64,000 nucleotides of DNA from Terriglobia bacterium (GTDB lineage: Bacteria > Acidobacteriota > Terriglobia > Terriglobales > Acidobacteriaceae). The notes beneath the pieces were generated by a model that saw only the letters and a list, made by a program, of their open reading frames with translations, was not told the origin of the DNA and searched no databases. Positions within the stretch are counted from its first letter, which is position 1; each line of letters starts with the position of its first letter. The DNA lies in contig JAIQFD010000001.1 in the NCBI GenBank assembly GCA_020073495.1, forward strand, positions 558,001 to 622,000. Direction: 5' to 3'. Shown one piece after another: positions 19,417 to 28,921 of this stretch. The position numbers and the translations under genes are program-made.

Positions 19417-20298
19417 ATGTTGACCCCAGCAATCCGGCGGAGGGCCCGCAATTTCGGCCGCCTGGTCCGCCATTCCGCACTTACCAAACGCACGGGAGAA
19501 GTGCACAAGCCGGTGCTCACCAGCAACGGCGACCTGGGCGTGACTTTCATCGGGCATTCCTCGTTCTTCCTGCAGATCGGCGGCCGCAACGTGGTCGTGG
19601 ACCCGAACTTCGCGCAATGGCTGTTCGTGCTCAAGCGCCTGCGCCGCCCAGGATTGCGCATCAAGGACCTACCCGCGATAGACCTGGTGCTGGTGACGCA
19701 TGCGCATTTCGACCACCTGCATCGGCCGTCGCTGCGCGCCATCGCGCGCGCCACCCGCCGCATCGCCGGCCGAGGGCCCGTCATCGTCGTGCCGCGGAAC
19801 GTGTCTGACCTGGTCCGCGATCTCGGCTTCCGCAAAATCGTCGAGCTCGACTGGTGGCAGGAATACCGGCACGAGACCATCACCATCACCCACACGCCGT
19901 CCCGGCACTGGGGCGCGCGCGTCATCAAGGACATGCACCGCGGCTACGGCGGGTACGTCATCCGTTCGCACAAGCATTCCGTCTACCACGCCGGCGACAC
20001 CGCTTACTTCGAGGGCTTCCGCGAGATCGGCGATCGCCTCGCGCCGGAGTTGGCCTTGCTGCCCATCGGAGCTTACGAGCCGCCCTCCTTCCGCCAGGTG
20101 CACACCAGTCCCGCCGATGCGGTTCAGGCATTCCTTGACCTGGGATCGCGCTGGATGGTCCCCATGCACTACGGCAGCTTCCGCCTCTCGCACGAGCCGG
20201 TGGACGAGCCACCGAGATTCCTGGGCCGCGAAGCCAACAAATGGGGCGTCAGGAACCGCGTCTTCGTCCTCAAAGAAGGTCTGACGAAGTTCTTCTGA
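19417..20298 (+). CDS. Metallo-beta-lactamase-fold hydrolase (UlaG/NAPE-PLD-like)
   Basis: 293 aa. The metal motif is THAHFDHLH starting at His95, preceded by the LGVTFIGHSSFFLQIGGRNV segment characteristic of the UlaG / NAPE-PLD / RomA branch. Further ligands lie in TPSRHWGAR, HAGDTAYF and MHYGSFRLS. Relatives hydrolyse phosphodiester or lactone substrates; the substrate here is unknown. The start is ambiguous: GGAG abuts the ATG at 19417 directly, so TTG at 19420 is possible. It is convergent with the glycerate kinase gene (37-bp gap). Confidence 0.87.
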   Translation: MLTPAIRRRARNFGRLVRHSALTKRTGEVHKPVLTSNGDLGVTFIGHSSFFLQIGGRNVVVDPNFAQWLFVLKRLRRPGLRIKDLPAIDLVLVTHAHFDHLHRPSLRAIARATRRIAGRGPVIVVPRNVSDLVRDLGFRKIVELDWWQEYRHETITITHTPSRHWGARVIKDMHRGYGGYVIRSHKHSVYHAGDTAYFEGFREIGDRLAPELALLPIGAYEPPSFRQVHTSPADAVQAFLDLGSRWMVPMHYGSFRLSHEPVDEPPRFLGREANKWGVRNRVFVLKEGLTKFF

Positions 20299-20335
20299 TC
20301 GGTGTGGGACAGCCGCCCTCGGCCGTTCACCTCGA

Positions 20336-21676
20336 TCAATCGGCGAGCAGGATCCTCAGGTCGCGCACGTTGTTTCCCGTCGGCCCGGTGACGATCGCAT
20401 CTCCTAGCTTCTCGAACAGCGGATAGGCGTCGAATTCTTTAAGCGCTCTCTCGACATCCAGCCCCGTCGCACGCGCACGCGCCACGGTCGTGCCGTCCAC
20501 CACAGCGCCGGCTGCTCGACTGTTGCCATCCACGCCGTCCGTGCCCGCGCTCAGCACGCAGATGTTCTGCCCCGCGATCTTCTCCGCGCAGTACAGCGCG
20601 AACTGCTGGTTGCGCCCTCCGGTCCCCGCGGGCTGGGAGACTTTCACCGTCACCTCGCCGGCGGAGATCAAACACACCCGCGACGCTCCCTTGCGTAACT
20701 CTTGTAGTCGCTTCAGCAGGTGGTCCGCCGCCTTCGCGTAATCCCAATCGTCGCACGTGTTGTCCTCCTCGACCGTGAAGCCACTCAGGGCAGCTTTGTC
20801 GGCCGCAGCCTTCTGGGCCGTCGCGCTGGACAGGATCGGCCACCAGCGCGAGCGGTGGAATAGCGGATCGCCGGGCTTGGGGGTTTCCTCCAGCGCGCGG
20901 GTCTGGAACAGATCGCGCACCGAGGGCGGGAATCTGCTCAGCAGGCCGTACTTGCGCACGATGGCGTAACAGTCCTCGACGGTCGTCGAGTCCCCCATGG
21001 TGGGGCCGGAAGCGAGAGAGTCCAGCGCAGCCGGCGGCACGTCGGAGACCAGGATCGAAACCTGCTGGGCCTCGCGCGCCGCCTGCGCCAGCCGCCCTCC
21101 CTTGACTGCCGAGAGGTGCTTGCGGATGGCGTTGATCTCGGCGATGGGCGCGCCGCACAGCACCAGCTCGCGATAGGTGGCGACCAGGTCCTCGAGGCCG
21201 ATGTCGGCGTCGATCGGCTTTTCGATCACGGCCGAGCCGCCGCCGCTGATCAGGTAGAGCACCAGCCAGCGCGCTGTGGCCCCGTGCAGGCTGCGCAAGA
21301 CGGCATTGGCGCCGAGGATCGACTCTTCGTTGGGAACCGGGTGTCCACCCTGGAAATAGCGGAAGCCGAAGACCTTCGCCGGGGGCGCCTCCGGGCAGGC
21401 AACGATGCCGCCCACGCTGCCGCCCATCTGGCCGGCGAGCGCCTCCACCATGGTGTGCGCCGCCTTGCCGAAGGCAACCACGAACACCCGGCTGTACGTG
21501 CCGATGTTGTAGAGATCTTCCGCCACTTGCAGGACTCCGCGGCTGTAACTCACGTGCCGATCGAATGCCTTGGCGATGCTGGATCGATCCAGCGCATCCA
21601 GGAAGATCTCCCGCGCCGTCTCGCGCATGTGCGGCGTCGCTTGCGAACTGCTCCCCGCGCTGGCTGTGCGTCCCAT
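20336..21676 (-). CDS. Glycerate 2-kinase, MOFRL family
   Basis: 446 aa. An N-terminal DUF4147 domain (VFVVAFGKAAHTMVEAL, LISGGGSAVIEKP, INAIRKHLSAVKGGRLA) and a C-terminal MOFRL domain (SAGEVTVKV, GGRNQQFAL, SAGTDGVDGNSRAAGAVVDG) are both complete. The enzyme phosphorylates D-glycerate to 2-phosphoglycerate with ATP. Together with glycolate oxidase and a glyoxylate-type reductase in this window it would complete C2-acid assimilation except for glyoxylate carboligase. The ATG at 21676 is preceded by GAGG; an internal ATG at 21628 also fits family length. Confidence 0.93.
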   Translation of the reverse strand: MGRTASAGSSSQATPHMRETAREIFLDALDRSSIAKAFDRHVSYSRGVLQVAEDLYNIGTYSRVFVVAFGKAAHTMVEALAGQMGGSVGGIVACPEAPPAKVFGFRYFQGGHPVPNEESILGANAVLRSLHGATARWLVLYLISGGGSAVIEKPIDADIGLEDLVATYRELVLCGAPIAEINAIRKHLSAVKGGRLAQAAREAQQVSILVSDVPPAALDSLASGPTMGDSTTVEDCYAIVRKYGLLSRFPPSVRDLFQTRALEETPKPGDPLFHRSRWWPILSSATAQKAAADKAALSGFTVEEDNTCDDWDYAKAADHLLKRLQELRKGASRVCLISAGEVTVKVSQPAGTGGRNQQFALYCAEKIAGQNICVLSAGTDGVDGNSRAAGAVVDGTTVARARATGLDVERALKEFDAYPLFEKLGDAIVTGPTGNNVRDLRILLAD

Positions 21677-21692
21677 TGGGCCTCGGAATTAT

Positions 21693-21720
21693 AGTTGCCG
21701 GTCGCCAGTTGTCAGCTTTC
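21693..21720. repeat. Heptanucleotide array I, GTYGYCA-type units
   Basis: Four 7-bp units begin at 21693, 21700, 21707 and 21714, consensus AGTYGCC with a degenerate last unit. It ends 3 bp before the TGA of the hydrolase gene (21724-21726). Related arrays are at 36541-36561 and, inverted, 22446-22473. Confidence 0.7.
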
Positions 21721-21723
21721 GAC

Positions 21724-22401
21724 TCATGATCCCGGCGATGACGGCGATCCAAGGTTCAGCGTCTCCCGCACCCATCCTTCGATGGTGTGCCTCACTTCTG
21801 CGAGTTTTCCCTCGAAGAAGTGTCCGCTGCCTGCGATGAGCACGAGTCTCTTGGGCGGATGGGCGCGCGCTACTACCGCTTCCAGGGTCTCGAGTGGGCC
21901 GTAGGGATCGCGGTCGCCGCTGATGAACAGTTTGGGCTTGGCGCAGTCCGTCAGAAAGCTGTAGCGGTAGGTGCGCCCTTCGACTTCGACCGGAGTGCCC
22001 AGGGAGATCATCGCCTGCACGCGGGCATCGGGGCAGCAGGCGCGCAGGCCGGTGGAAGCCCCGAAAGAAAATCCCGCGACGACGATGGGCAGGTGGAACT
22101 GGCGCTCGAGCCAATCCAGCGCAGCGCGCACGTCGTCGCGTTCGCCGCGGCCTTCGTCGTGCTTGCCTTCGCTGCGTCCCGTGCCGCGGAAGTTGAAGCG
22201 CAGCGCGGGGAAACCCAATCCGTTGAGCGCCTTCGTGGCGTGGAAGACCACCTTGTTGTGCATGGTGCCGCCAAAAAGCGGATGGGGAGGGCACACCAGC
22301 GCGGCGTGCGTCGCGTCCGGCTTGCCCGCGTTCAGCAGGGCCTCGAGGCGTCCGGCCGGACCGTCGAGGAACAGGCTCTGGATCTGGGTTGGTGAGTGCA
22401 A
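21724..22401 (-). CDS. Alpha/beta hydrolase (COG2945-like)
   Basis: About 225 aa with a TTG start proposed at 22401; no ATG lies near the expected N-terminus and longer frames run into the divergent promoter region. The core has the family signature CPPHPLFGGTMHNKVV, the oxyanion segment FNFRGTGRSEG, nucleophile elbow GFSFGAS, the Asp region FISGDRDPYGP and catalytic His in GSGHFFEGK. The reaction is unknown; relatives are small serine hydrolases or esterases of the cytoplasm. Its 3' end abuts heptanucleotide array I. Confidence 0.85.
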   Translation of the reverse strand: MHSPTQIQSLFLDGPAGRLEALLNAGKPDATHAALVCPPHPLFGGTMHNKVVFHATKALNGLGFPALRFNFRGTGRSEGKHDEGRGERDDVRAALDWLERQFHLPIVVAGFSFGASTGLRACCPDARVQAMISLGTPVEVEGRTYRYSFLTDCAKPKLFISGDRDPYGPLETLEAVVARAHPPKRLVLIAGSGHFFEGKLAEVRHTIEGWVRETLNLGSPSSPGS

Positions 22402-22445
22402 GCGCGTTCCGGCAAGAATACCAGCAACACGGCCGCATTTCCGAC

Positions 22446-22473
22446 TCCTGGCTGGCGACCAGCGACTAGCGAC
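22446..22473. repeat. Heptanucleotide array H, NRGCGAC units in a divergent promoter region
   Basis: Units start at 22446, 22453, 22460 and 22467; the last three read TGGCGAC, CAGCGAC and TAGCGAC. The reverse complement (GTCGCYR) matches the unit of array I. The region 22402-22489 separates divergent hydrolase and peptidase genes, so the array may lie in a promoter. Confidence 0.7.
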
Positions 22474-22489
22474 TGTTATCCTCCTCCGC

Positions 22490-23479
22490 ATGGACGTGGT
22501 CGCGCTCACCCGTCGCCTGGTGGACATCGCCTCGGTCACGGGCGAGGAACATGCCGTCGGCGGATTCCTGCTCCAGCACCTGCGCGGCAGCGGCTGGGAG
22601 GCCGCACCCATCCCCGTCGATCAGCACCGTTTCAACGTTTTCGCGCACTCCAAGACTGCCCTGCCGACCATCGTGTTCTGCACCCACATGGACACGGTTC
22701 CGCCGTTCATCCCTTCCTCGGAGGATGGCGAGAAGGTGTACGGGCGGGGGTCGTGCGACGCAAAGGGGATCATGGCGGCGCAGATCACCGCCGCCGAGCG
22801 CCTGCGAGACGACGGGGCGGCGGTCGGGTTGCTGTTCACCGTAGGCGAGGAGCGGGACTCCATCGGCGCCAAGACCGCCAACCAGCACGCGCCCGGCTCC
22901 AAGTTTCTGATCGACGGCGAGCCGACGGACAACAGGCTGGCCATCGCTACCAAGGGCGTACTCAACGTCCGCCTGACCGCGCGCGGCAAGATGGCGCACT
23001 CGGCGTATCCCGAAGAGGGCGAGTCGGCCATCGAGAAGCTGCTGGACGCACTGGCGCGGCTGCGCGCCATGGAATTGCCGAGAGTGCCCGAGATCGGGCA
23101 GTGCACGCTGAACATCGGAACCATCAGCGGCGGGCGCGCGCCCAATGTGGTCGCCGACGAGGCGCACGCCGAGGTCCTCTACCGCATGGTGACCGCCTCC
23201 GACGATATCAAGCAGCGCATCCAGCAGTGGGTCGGAACGCTGGCCGAGGTTGAGTTTGGCGCCGACTCGCCCTTCATGAAGCTGCGCACCGTAGACGGAA
23301 TGCCCACCATGGTCGCGTCCTTCTCCACCGACATCCCCCACCTGCGCAACTGGGGCGAGCCGCTGCTGCTGGGCCCGGGCTCCATCCACGTCGCGCACAC
23401 CGAGCGCGAATTCGTGGCGAAACAGGAGCTGCACGAGGCGGTAGAGCTGTACTGCTCGGTGGCTCGCAAACTTCTCTAA
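22490..23479 (+). CDS. M20-family metallopeptidase (ArgE/DapE/CPG2-like)
   Basis: 329 aa. Metal and catalytic residues are in FCTHMDTVPPF (His, catalytic Asp), GRGSCDAKGIMAA (bridging Asp), TVGEERDSIGA (catalytic Glu and Glu ligand), LIDGEPTD and the C-terminal GPGSIHVAHTEREFV (His ligand). A dimerisation domain (about 155-260; GVLNVRLTARGKMAHSAYPE) is present. Such enzymes deacylate N-acyl amino acids or cleave dipeptides with two zinc ions; the substrate is not clear, and an acetylornithine or succinyl-diaminopimelate deacylase role is possible. There is no signal peptide. Confidence 0.9.
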   Translation: MDVVALTRRLVDIASVTGEEHAVGGFLLQHLRGSGWEAAPIPVDQHRFNVFAHSKTALPTIVFCTHMDTVPPFIPSSEDGEKVYGRGSCDAKGIMAAQITAAERLRDDGAAVGLLFTVGEERDSIGAKTANQHAPGSKFLIDGEPTDNRLAIATKGVLNVRLTARGKMAHSAYPEEGESAIEKLLDALARLRAMELPRVPEIGQCTLNIGTISGGRAPNVVADEAHAEVLYRMVTASDDIKQRIQQWVGTLAEVEFGADSPFMKLRTVDGMPTMVASFSTDIPHLRNWGEPLLLGPGSIHVAHTEREFVAKQELHEAVELYCSVARKLL

Positions 23480-23569
23480 CTTCACGCGGCTTCGCTAGGC
23501 AGGGCCCGCAATCCCGAGTACAATCGCGCGCATATCGGGGTGAAGGCCGTATCCCATTCGGAGTAAACC

Positions 23570-26566
23570 ATGGCACAGGTATCTCCTGTTGTGACGCTGG
23601 TGTGCCCCCAGTGTGGCCGCAAGTATGGCATCGAAGCCAGCAAGCAGTCCGCCAAGCCTGTCTGTCCAGACGATGGGACAGCGCTGGTCGCCCCGGAAGC
23701 CGATTCGGGGGCTACGCTCGCCATGGGAATGGATACCGTGGCGCAGTCTCCGCAAAGCGGGGATCCCGGCGCGGACGCGGGGCGTACCACGATCGGATCT
23801 GTGTCCGGCCCCTCCAGCCCAGCATCGCCATCGCACCGCGGCCAGTACGAGGAGCGGCCATCGGTGGTATCGCAGCTCCGTCCCAGGGATGTGAAGGTAG
23901 ATCCCGCCGCGTCCGCGCCGAAGAAGTACGTTGTCAGCGGAAAGTTGGGCCAGGGCGGGGTCGGCGAGGTGCTGTTGGTCGAAGACCGCGACCTCGAGCG
24001 CGCGGTCGCCATGAAGAGACTCCTTCCGCAACCTGGCGGAACCGTCGCCGAGGACACGCTCACCCGCTTCCTGCGCGAGGCGCAGACCACCGGACAACTC
24101 GAGCATCCCAACATCGTTCCCGTCCACGACGTAGGCCTGGATAGCCAGGGCCAGCTTTACTTCACCCTCAAGTATGTTCGTGGGCTGTCGTTACGCCAGG
24201 TGATCCGCGGCCGCGAACAGAACGGGCACGTCGAGGCGGGCGGTCCGCGGTTCCGCGATGCCTACTCACCGCGAAAAATGATCGAGATCCTGATCGGCGT
24301 CTGCCAGGGTATCGCCTTCGCCCACAGCAAGCGCGTGATCCACCGCGACCTCAAGCCGGACAACATCATGCTGGGCAAGTTCGGCGAGGTGCTGGTGATG
24401 GATTGGGGACTTGCCAAGACTCTTGGTCCTGTGACCCGGGAAGAGGCAGGATCGGCAAAGACCGTCCTGCTGGGCAGCCCATCGGCGGAAGCTTCCATGA
24501 CCATGGAAGGCGCGATCGCCGGAACTCCCGCGTACATGGCCCCGGAACAGGCGGCAGGCAAGATCAGCGAACTCGATGAACGGACCGACATCTACTCCCT
24601 CGGCGCCATGCTGTACGAGATCCTCAGCGGGAAAGCCCCGTACACCGGTGGCATTGCCATGGAGGTGCTGCGGCGCGTCACCCAGGGGCCGCCGCCGCCG
24701 CTCATGACCGGCGCCAACGGCTTCAACCCCATCCCGCGCGAGCTGAAGGCGATCTGCGAAAAGGCAATGCAGCGCCGACCGGAGGATCGCTATCGGTCGG
24801 CGGCGGCGATGCTCCACGACCTGGAAGCCTACCTCGATAACCGCAGCGTCACTGCCTGTCCGGACAGCGCGTTGCAGCGGCTGGGAAAATGGGCTCGCCG
24901 CAACCGCCGCCAGGTCGGCGCCGCTGCTGTGAGCGCGATCGCGGTGCTGGCGCTTGCCGCAGGGTCGTGGTTCGCCTACCGCGAATACACCATCCGACGC
25001 CTGATCACGCAAGCCGAACAGACAGCGTCCGAGGGCAAGCGTACCTTCGAGCAACTGCGGGGCGCGATCACGAAAGTCAGCAATGACGATCCTTACCGGG
25101 CGCAGATGGTGGCCAGCCTGCAAAGCGGTCCGGATCGCGAGTACCGTGGCGCGCTGAACCGGAGCAACAACCTCTTGCAGGAAGTGCTGGACATCTCGCC
25201 CAAGGACCGCCATGCCCGGCAGCTGCTGGCGGCAAACTACATGGCGCTGTGGCGGCTGGCGCTGGCGGAGAGGAACCCCGACCTGATGCAGGCGACGCGC
25301 GCGGAAGTGGTGCGTTACGCCGGCACGCCCAATCCCTTCCTCGACGAACTCAACGGCCTGGGAACGGTTGACGTCACCGTGGATCCGCCGCAGGCGGAAG
25401 CGTACCTCTTCTCGTTCGAGATGTTGCAGGCGAACGATCGCGAAGGCAATGCGTTGCCGCCGCGCTTGATCCCGGTCCCGTACGACCTGCAGAACCGCCA
25501 GCCCGATCGCGCTTTCCTCGAGGCGGAAAAGGAGCGGGCCAAGTCTGGCCCGCCGGTCATCGAAGCCACGCATTCGATCTTCCGCATGGAGCCGGTTGCG
25601 GCGGCCAAGGCGGGGGTTGGACACATACAGATCGCATCTCTCGCTCCCGGCAGCTACGTGCTTTTCCTGCGCGCTCCGGGCAGGGTGGATATCCGGCTGC
25701 CGTTCTCGCTTCCCCGCCACGGCAAAGTCGAGCAGAAGGTCGAAATGCCCAAACCGGACGATGTCCCGCCGGGATTCGTGTACGTGGCCGGCGGAGCAAC
25801 TATCGTCGGAGGCGACACGGCCGGAGCGCCTCCGCCCCATCCCTTCACCGTGAAGCCCATGCTCATCTTCCACGACGAGCTGACCATGAAGGAGTATGGC
25901 GAGTTTCTGAGAGACCTGCTGCGGTCCGGCAAGGCTGCCGAGGTCAGGAATTACCTGCCCCAGGATTTCGGCAAGCCGCTGGCCATCCTGTCGCCCAAGG
26001 GCGAGCTGTTGCCTGCTTACGGCCCCGCCTCGGAGCATTTTTCCAGTTCTCCGGTGCGAGGCGTGTCGTTCAATGCCGCCACTGCTTACATCGCCTGGCG
26101 GAGCAGGCGCGACGGCCTGCCCTATCGGCTCCCTCACGACTGGGAGTGGGAAGCGGTCTGCCGCGGCACCGACGCCCGCAAGTACTCCTGGGGAAACCAG
26201 CCAGGCAAGGGGCTTGCCGTGGTAACGCAAGGCTACGGCGACAAGGGAACGAATATCAGCTGGCGCTGGCAGGACTACAAGGACGAAGCCCCCTGGGGCA
26301 CCATCCACAATATGGCGGGAGGCGCGGCCGAGTGGACCGATTCTCTCTACGACCCCAAGGCCAAGCCGGAAGATCCCGTCTACGGCCAGCGCACCATCCG
26401 CGGAAACGCATGGGCGCTGCCGCCGGTGGGACTGGAGTGCGCCTTCCGCACTTCGGGCCAGCCGGATTATTTCCATCCCACCATCGGATTCCGCCTGGCG
26501 CTCGATTGGCCGTTGCAGCGCCTCAGCGCAGCAAATGTGCCGGCGGCGGCCGCGCACGCGCATTGA
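23570..26566 (+). CDS. Membrane Ser/Thr protein kinase with PEGA-like and FGE-sulfatase-like domains
   Basis: 998 aa; GGAG 6 nt upstream. An N-terminal zinc ribbon (CPQCGRKYGI ... CPDDGTAL) and a Ser/Thr-rich linker lead to a Hanks kinase domain (about 118-430) with GKLGQGGVGEV, AVAMKRL, HRDLKPDN (His258, Asp260) and DWG (Asp278) in place of DFG. A single membrane helix (about 451-471), a helical region, a PEGA-like strand region (about 600) and a C-terminal FGE-sulfatase/C-type-lectin-like domain (about 735-985; EWTDSLYD, RTIRGNAW, GFRLALD) follow. FGE catalytic cysteines are not evident, so this domain probably binds ligand outside the membrane. It is likely a transmembrane receptor kinase with an unknown signal. 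Confidence 0.9.
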   Translation: MAQVSPVVTLVCPQCGRKYGIEASKQSAKPVCPDDGTALVAPEADSGATLAMGMDTVAQSPQSGDPGADAGRTTIGSVSGPSSPASPSHRGQYEERPSVVSQLRPRDVKVDPAASAPKKYVVSGKLGQGGVGEVLLVEDRDLERAVAMKRLLPQPGGTVAEDTLTRFLREAQTTGQLEHPNIVPVHDVGLDSQGQLYFTLKYVRGLSLRQVIRGREQNGHVEAGGPRFRDAYSPRKMIEILIGVCQGIAFAHSKRVIHRDLKPDNIMLGKFGEVLVMDWGLAKTLGPVTREEAGSAKTVLLGSPSAEASMTMEGAIAGTPAYMAPEQAAGKISELDERTDIYSLGAMLYEILSGKAPYTGGIAMEVLRRVTQGPPPPLMTGANGFNPIPRELKAICEKAMQRRPEDRYRSAAAMLHDLEAYLDNRSVTACPDSALQRLGKWARRNRRQVGAAAVSAIAVLALAAGSWFAYREYTIRRLITQAEQTASEGKRTFEQLRGAITKVSNDDPYRAQMVASLQSGPDREYRGALNRSNNLLQEVLDISPKDRHARQLLAANYMALWRLALAERNPDLMQATRAEVVRYAGTPNPFLDELNGLGTVDVTVDPPQAEAYLFSFEMLQANDREGNALPPRLIPVPYDLQNRQPDRAFLEAEKERAKSGPPVIEATHSIFRMEPVAAAKAGVGHIQIASLAPGSYVLFLRAPGRVDIRLPFSLPRHGKVEQKVEMPKPDDVPPGFVYVAGGATIVGGDTAGAPPPHPFTVKPMLIFHDELTMKEYGEFLRDLLRSGKAAEVRNYLPQDFGKPLAILSPKGELLPAYGPASEHFSSSPVRGVSFNAATAYIAWRSRRDGLPYRLPHDWEWEAVCRGTDARKYSWGNQPGKGLAVVTQGYGDKGTNISWRWQDYKDEAPWGTIHNMAGGAAEWTDSLYDPKAKPEDPVYGQRTIRGNAWALPPVGLECAFRTSGQPDYFHPTIGFRLALDWPLQRLSAANVPAAAAHAH

Positions 26567-26627
26567 GGAACGGCTGCGGCCGCGGGTGAGGACCGGCCAA
26601 GGCCAAGGCGCGTACACTTATAAGTTC

Positions 26628-28745
26628 ATGGAGACCCAGACCAGCAACGCCTTGGCGCATGCGTCATCGGCTTACCTGCGCTCCGCCATGCACCAGCCCA
26701 TTCGCTGGAATGAGTGGGGCGATGAAGCTTTCGAGACCGCGAAGCGCGAGAACAAGCCCATCCTGCTCGACATCGGCGCGGTGTGGTGCCACTGGTGTCA
26801 CGTGATGGACCGCGAGTCGTACGACGATCCCATGGTGGCGCAGCTCATCAACGAGCGCTATATCGCCATCAAGGTGGACCGCGACGAGCGCCCCGACGTA
26901 GACAGCCGCTACCAGGCGGCGGTGCAGGCCATCAGCGGGCAAGGCGGCTGGCCGCTCACCGCGTTCCTGACGCCCGACGGCAAGCCCTTTTTCGGCGGAA
27001 CCTACTTCCCTCCCGACGACCAGTGGGGACGTCCGGGACTCAAGCGCGTGCTCCAAGCCATCGCCGACGCCTTCCAGCAGAAGAACGCGGAAGTGATCGA
27101 GCAGGCCGGACAGGTGATGAGCGCCATCTCGCAGGCGGAGTCGTTCGCGGGCAAGTCGGGGCGCGTGTCGCCGCGCATCCCGGAGAGCATCGCGGTCTCG
27201 GCGCTGCATATGTTCGACGCGACCAACGGTGGTTTTGGCACGGCGCCCAAGTTCCCGCATCCCGCGGCGCTCGACCTGTGCATCGACCGCTTCGCGCGCA
27301 CCGGCGACGAGCAGCTCAAGCAGCTCATCGAGGTCACGCTCACCAAGATGGCGCGGGGCGGTGTGTACGACCAGCTTGCCGGCGGCTTTCATCGCTACTC
27401 GGTGGACGAGCGCTGGGTGGTGCCGCACTTCGAGAAGATGTCGTACGACAACTCGGAGCTGCTGAAGAACTACGTGCACGCCTACCAGGCGCTGGGGACG
27501 CCGCTGCTCTGGCACGTGGCGCGCGACATCGTCCGCTGGATGGACGAGTGGCTCAGCGACCGCGAGCGCGGCGGCTTCTACGGCTCGCAGGACGCCGACA
27601 TCGATCTGCACGACGACGGCGACCACTTCACCTGGACGCTGGACGAAGCCAAGGCCGTGCTCAGCGAGGACGAGCTGAAGGCCGTATCGCTGCACTATGA
27701 CATCAACGAAGTGGGCGAGATGCACCACAACCCGCAAAAGAACGTGCTCTTCGTGCGGGCATCGGTGGAGGAGATCGCGACGCGGCTGGGCATGACCAGC
27801 GACCGCGTGCAGCAACTGCTCGATTCGGCCAAGAAGAAGATGTACGAGGCGCGGCTGAAGCGGCCGATCCCGTACGTGGACAAGACGGTGTACGTGGGCT
27901 GGAACGCGCTGTGTATCTCGGCGTACCTGGAAGCGGCGCGGGTGCTTCAGCTCAAGGACGCGCGGCACTTCGCGCTGCGCTCGCTGGACCGCATCCTGGC
28001 GGAAGGCTGGAACCCGGAGAAGGGCCTCCGACACGTGATCGCCTACTCCGATCCGAAGGCCGCGGTGCGAGAGGTCGCCGGCGTGCTCGACGATTACGCT
28101 TTTGTGACCATCGCCTGCCTGGACGGGTACGAAACGGCTTCTGACCTGAGCTACTTCAATTTCGCCCGCAAGATCGCCAATGCCATGATCGCGCGCTTCT
28201 ACGATTCGACATCGCACGGTTTCTTCGACAGCGATGCGGGGCCTTTGGGCGCGCTGGTCGCGCGGCGCAAACCCTTCCAGGATTCTCCGACACCGGCGGC
28301 AAACTCCGCGGCGGCGATCGCGCTCTTGCGGCTGTACGCCTACACCAACGACAAGGGCTACTACGAGAAGGCGGAGGAGACGCTGGAGGTCTTTGCCGGT
28401 GTGGCTGAGCAGTTCGGGATCTTCGCCGCGACTTACGGCATCGCCACGCTCCTCTTCAGCAAAGGGCACACGCAGGTCGTCATCGTGGGCAGCGGAGAAA
28501 AAGCCGATCAGCTCTACGCCGCGGCGGTCGCGCCGTTCGCGCTCAACAAAGCGGTGCTGCGCTTCGCCCAAAGCGAGCTGGCGCCGCAGAACCTGCCACC
28601 CGCTCTGGCGGAAACTTTGCCCAACATACCTGGGGCAAAAGACGGCAAGCCGGTCGCAGTGATCTGCTCCGGACTCACCTGCCGCCCGCCGATCCAGGAT
28701 GCGGACGAACTGACGAAAGTTCTGCGCGAGAGCATCGCGCCCTAA
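26628..28745 (+). CDS. DUF255 thioredoxin-like / six-hairpin glycosidase-like protein (YyaL family)
   Basis: 705 aa from the ATG at 26628. The N-terminal thioredoxin-like domain carries the family motif WCHWCHVMDRESYDD and PDVDSRYQ, then SGQGGWPLTAFLTPDGKPFFGGTYFP. The remainder (about 200-690) is an alpha/alpha toroid with GGFGTAPKFPHP, YDQLAGGFHRYSVDERWVVPHFEKM and FTWTLDEAKAVL, as in YyaL/SPATA20. The biochemical role is unsettled. The short upstream gap contains TATAAG (26620-26625) only 3 bp before the ATG, so a transcript from it would begin inside the gene; expression may instead come from the kinase gene 61 bp upstream. Confidence 0.92.
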   Translation: METQTSNALAHASSAYLRSAMHQPIRWNEWGDEAFETAKRENKPILLDIGAVWCHWCHVMDRESYDDPMVAQLINERYIAIKVDRDERPDVDSRYQAAVQAISGQGGWPLTAFLTPDGKPFFGGTYFPPDDQWGRPGLKRVLQAIADAFQQKNAEVIEQAGQVMSAISQAESFAGKSGRVSPRIPESIAVSALHMFDATNGGFGTAPKFPHPAALDLCIDRFARTGDEQLKQLIEVTLTKMARGGVYDQLAGGFHRYSVDERWVVPHFEKMSYDNSELLKNYVHAYQALGTPLLWHVARDIVRWMDEWLSDRERGGFYGSQDADIDLHDDGDHFTWTLDEAKAVLSEDELKAVSLHYDINEVGEMHHNPQKNVLFVRASVEEIATRLGMTSDRVQQLLDSAKKKMYEARLKRPIPYVDKTVYVGWNALCISAYLEAARVLQLKDARHFALRSLDRILAEGWNPEKGLRHVIAYSDPKAAVREVAGVLDDYAFVTIACLDGYETASDLSYFNFARKIANAMIARFYDSTSHGFFDSDAGPLGALVARRKPFQDSPTPAANSAAAIALLRLYAYTNDKGYYEKAEETLEVFAGVAEQFGIFAATYGIATLLFSKGHTQVVIVGSGEKADQLYAAAVAPFALNKAVLRFAQSELAPQNLPPALAETLPNIPGAKDGKPVAVICSGLTCRPPIQDADELTKVLRESIAP

Positions 28746-28761
28746 CTTCTACCAAGGTAGG

Positions 28762-28850
28762 GGTCCTTCGACTCGCGCGGCCGTGTCGGCCGCGCTCGCT
28801 CAGGATGACACCGCCATTGCCGTTCGGGGCGGCCGCCCCCGCTCAGGAGG
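28762..28850. repeat. REP-like palindromic intergenic element
   Basis: The gap 28746-28921 holds two GC-rich hairpins. The first pairs GCGCGGCCG with CGGCCGCGC (28775-28783 and 28787-28795); the second is a 14-bp perfect palindrome at 28826-28839. They are linked by CTCGCTCAGGATGACACCG. Shared pieces (GCTCGCTCAGGA; GGATGACACCG) recur at 35063-35074 and 51117-51127, which suggests a dispersed family. AGGAGGG for the following gene lies outside it. Confidence 0.55.
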
Positions 28851-28921
28851 ACCCCATCAAGGGAATTCCTTGACTCCGGCTGCTAGCTGCCGCAGACTTC
28901 CTGCCCATTCAGGAGGGATCG

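Noticed and set aside
24266-26617. Long minus-strand frame opposite the kinase gene
   Set aside because: An antisense shadow of high-GC coding sequence; composition is Arg/Leu/Val-rich without motifs.
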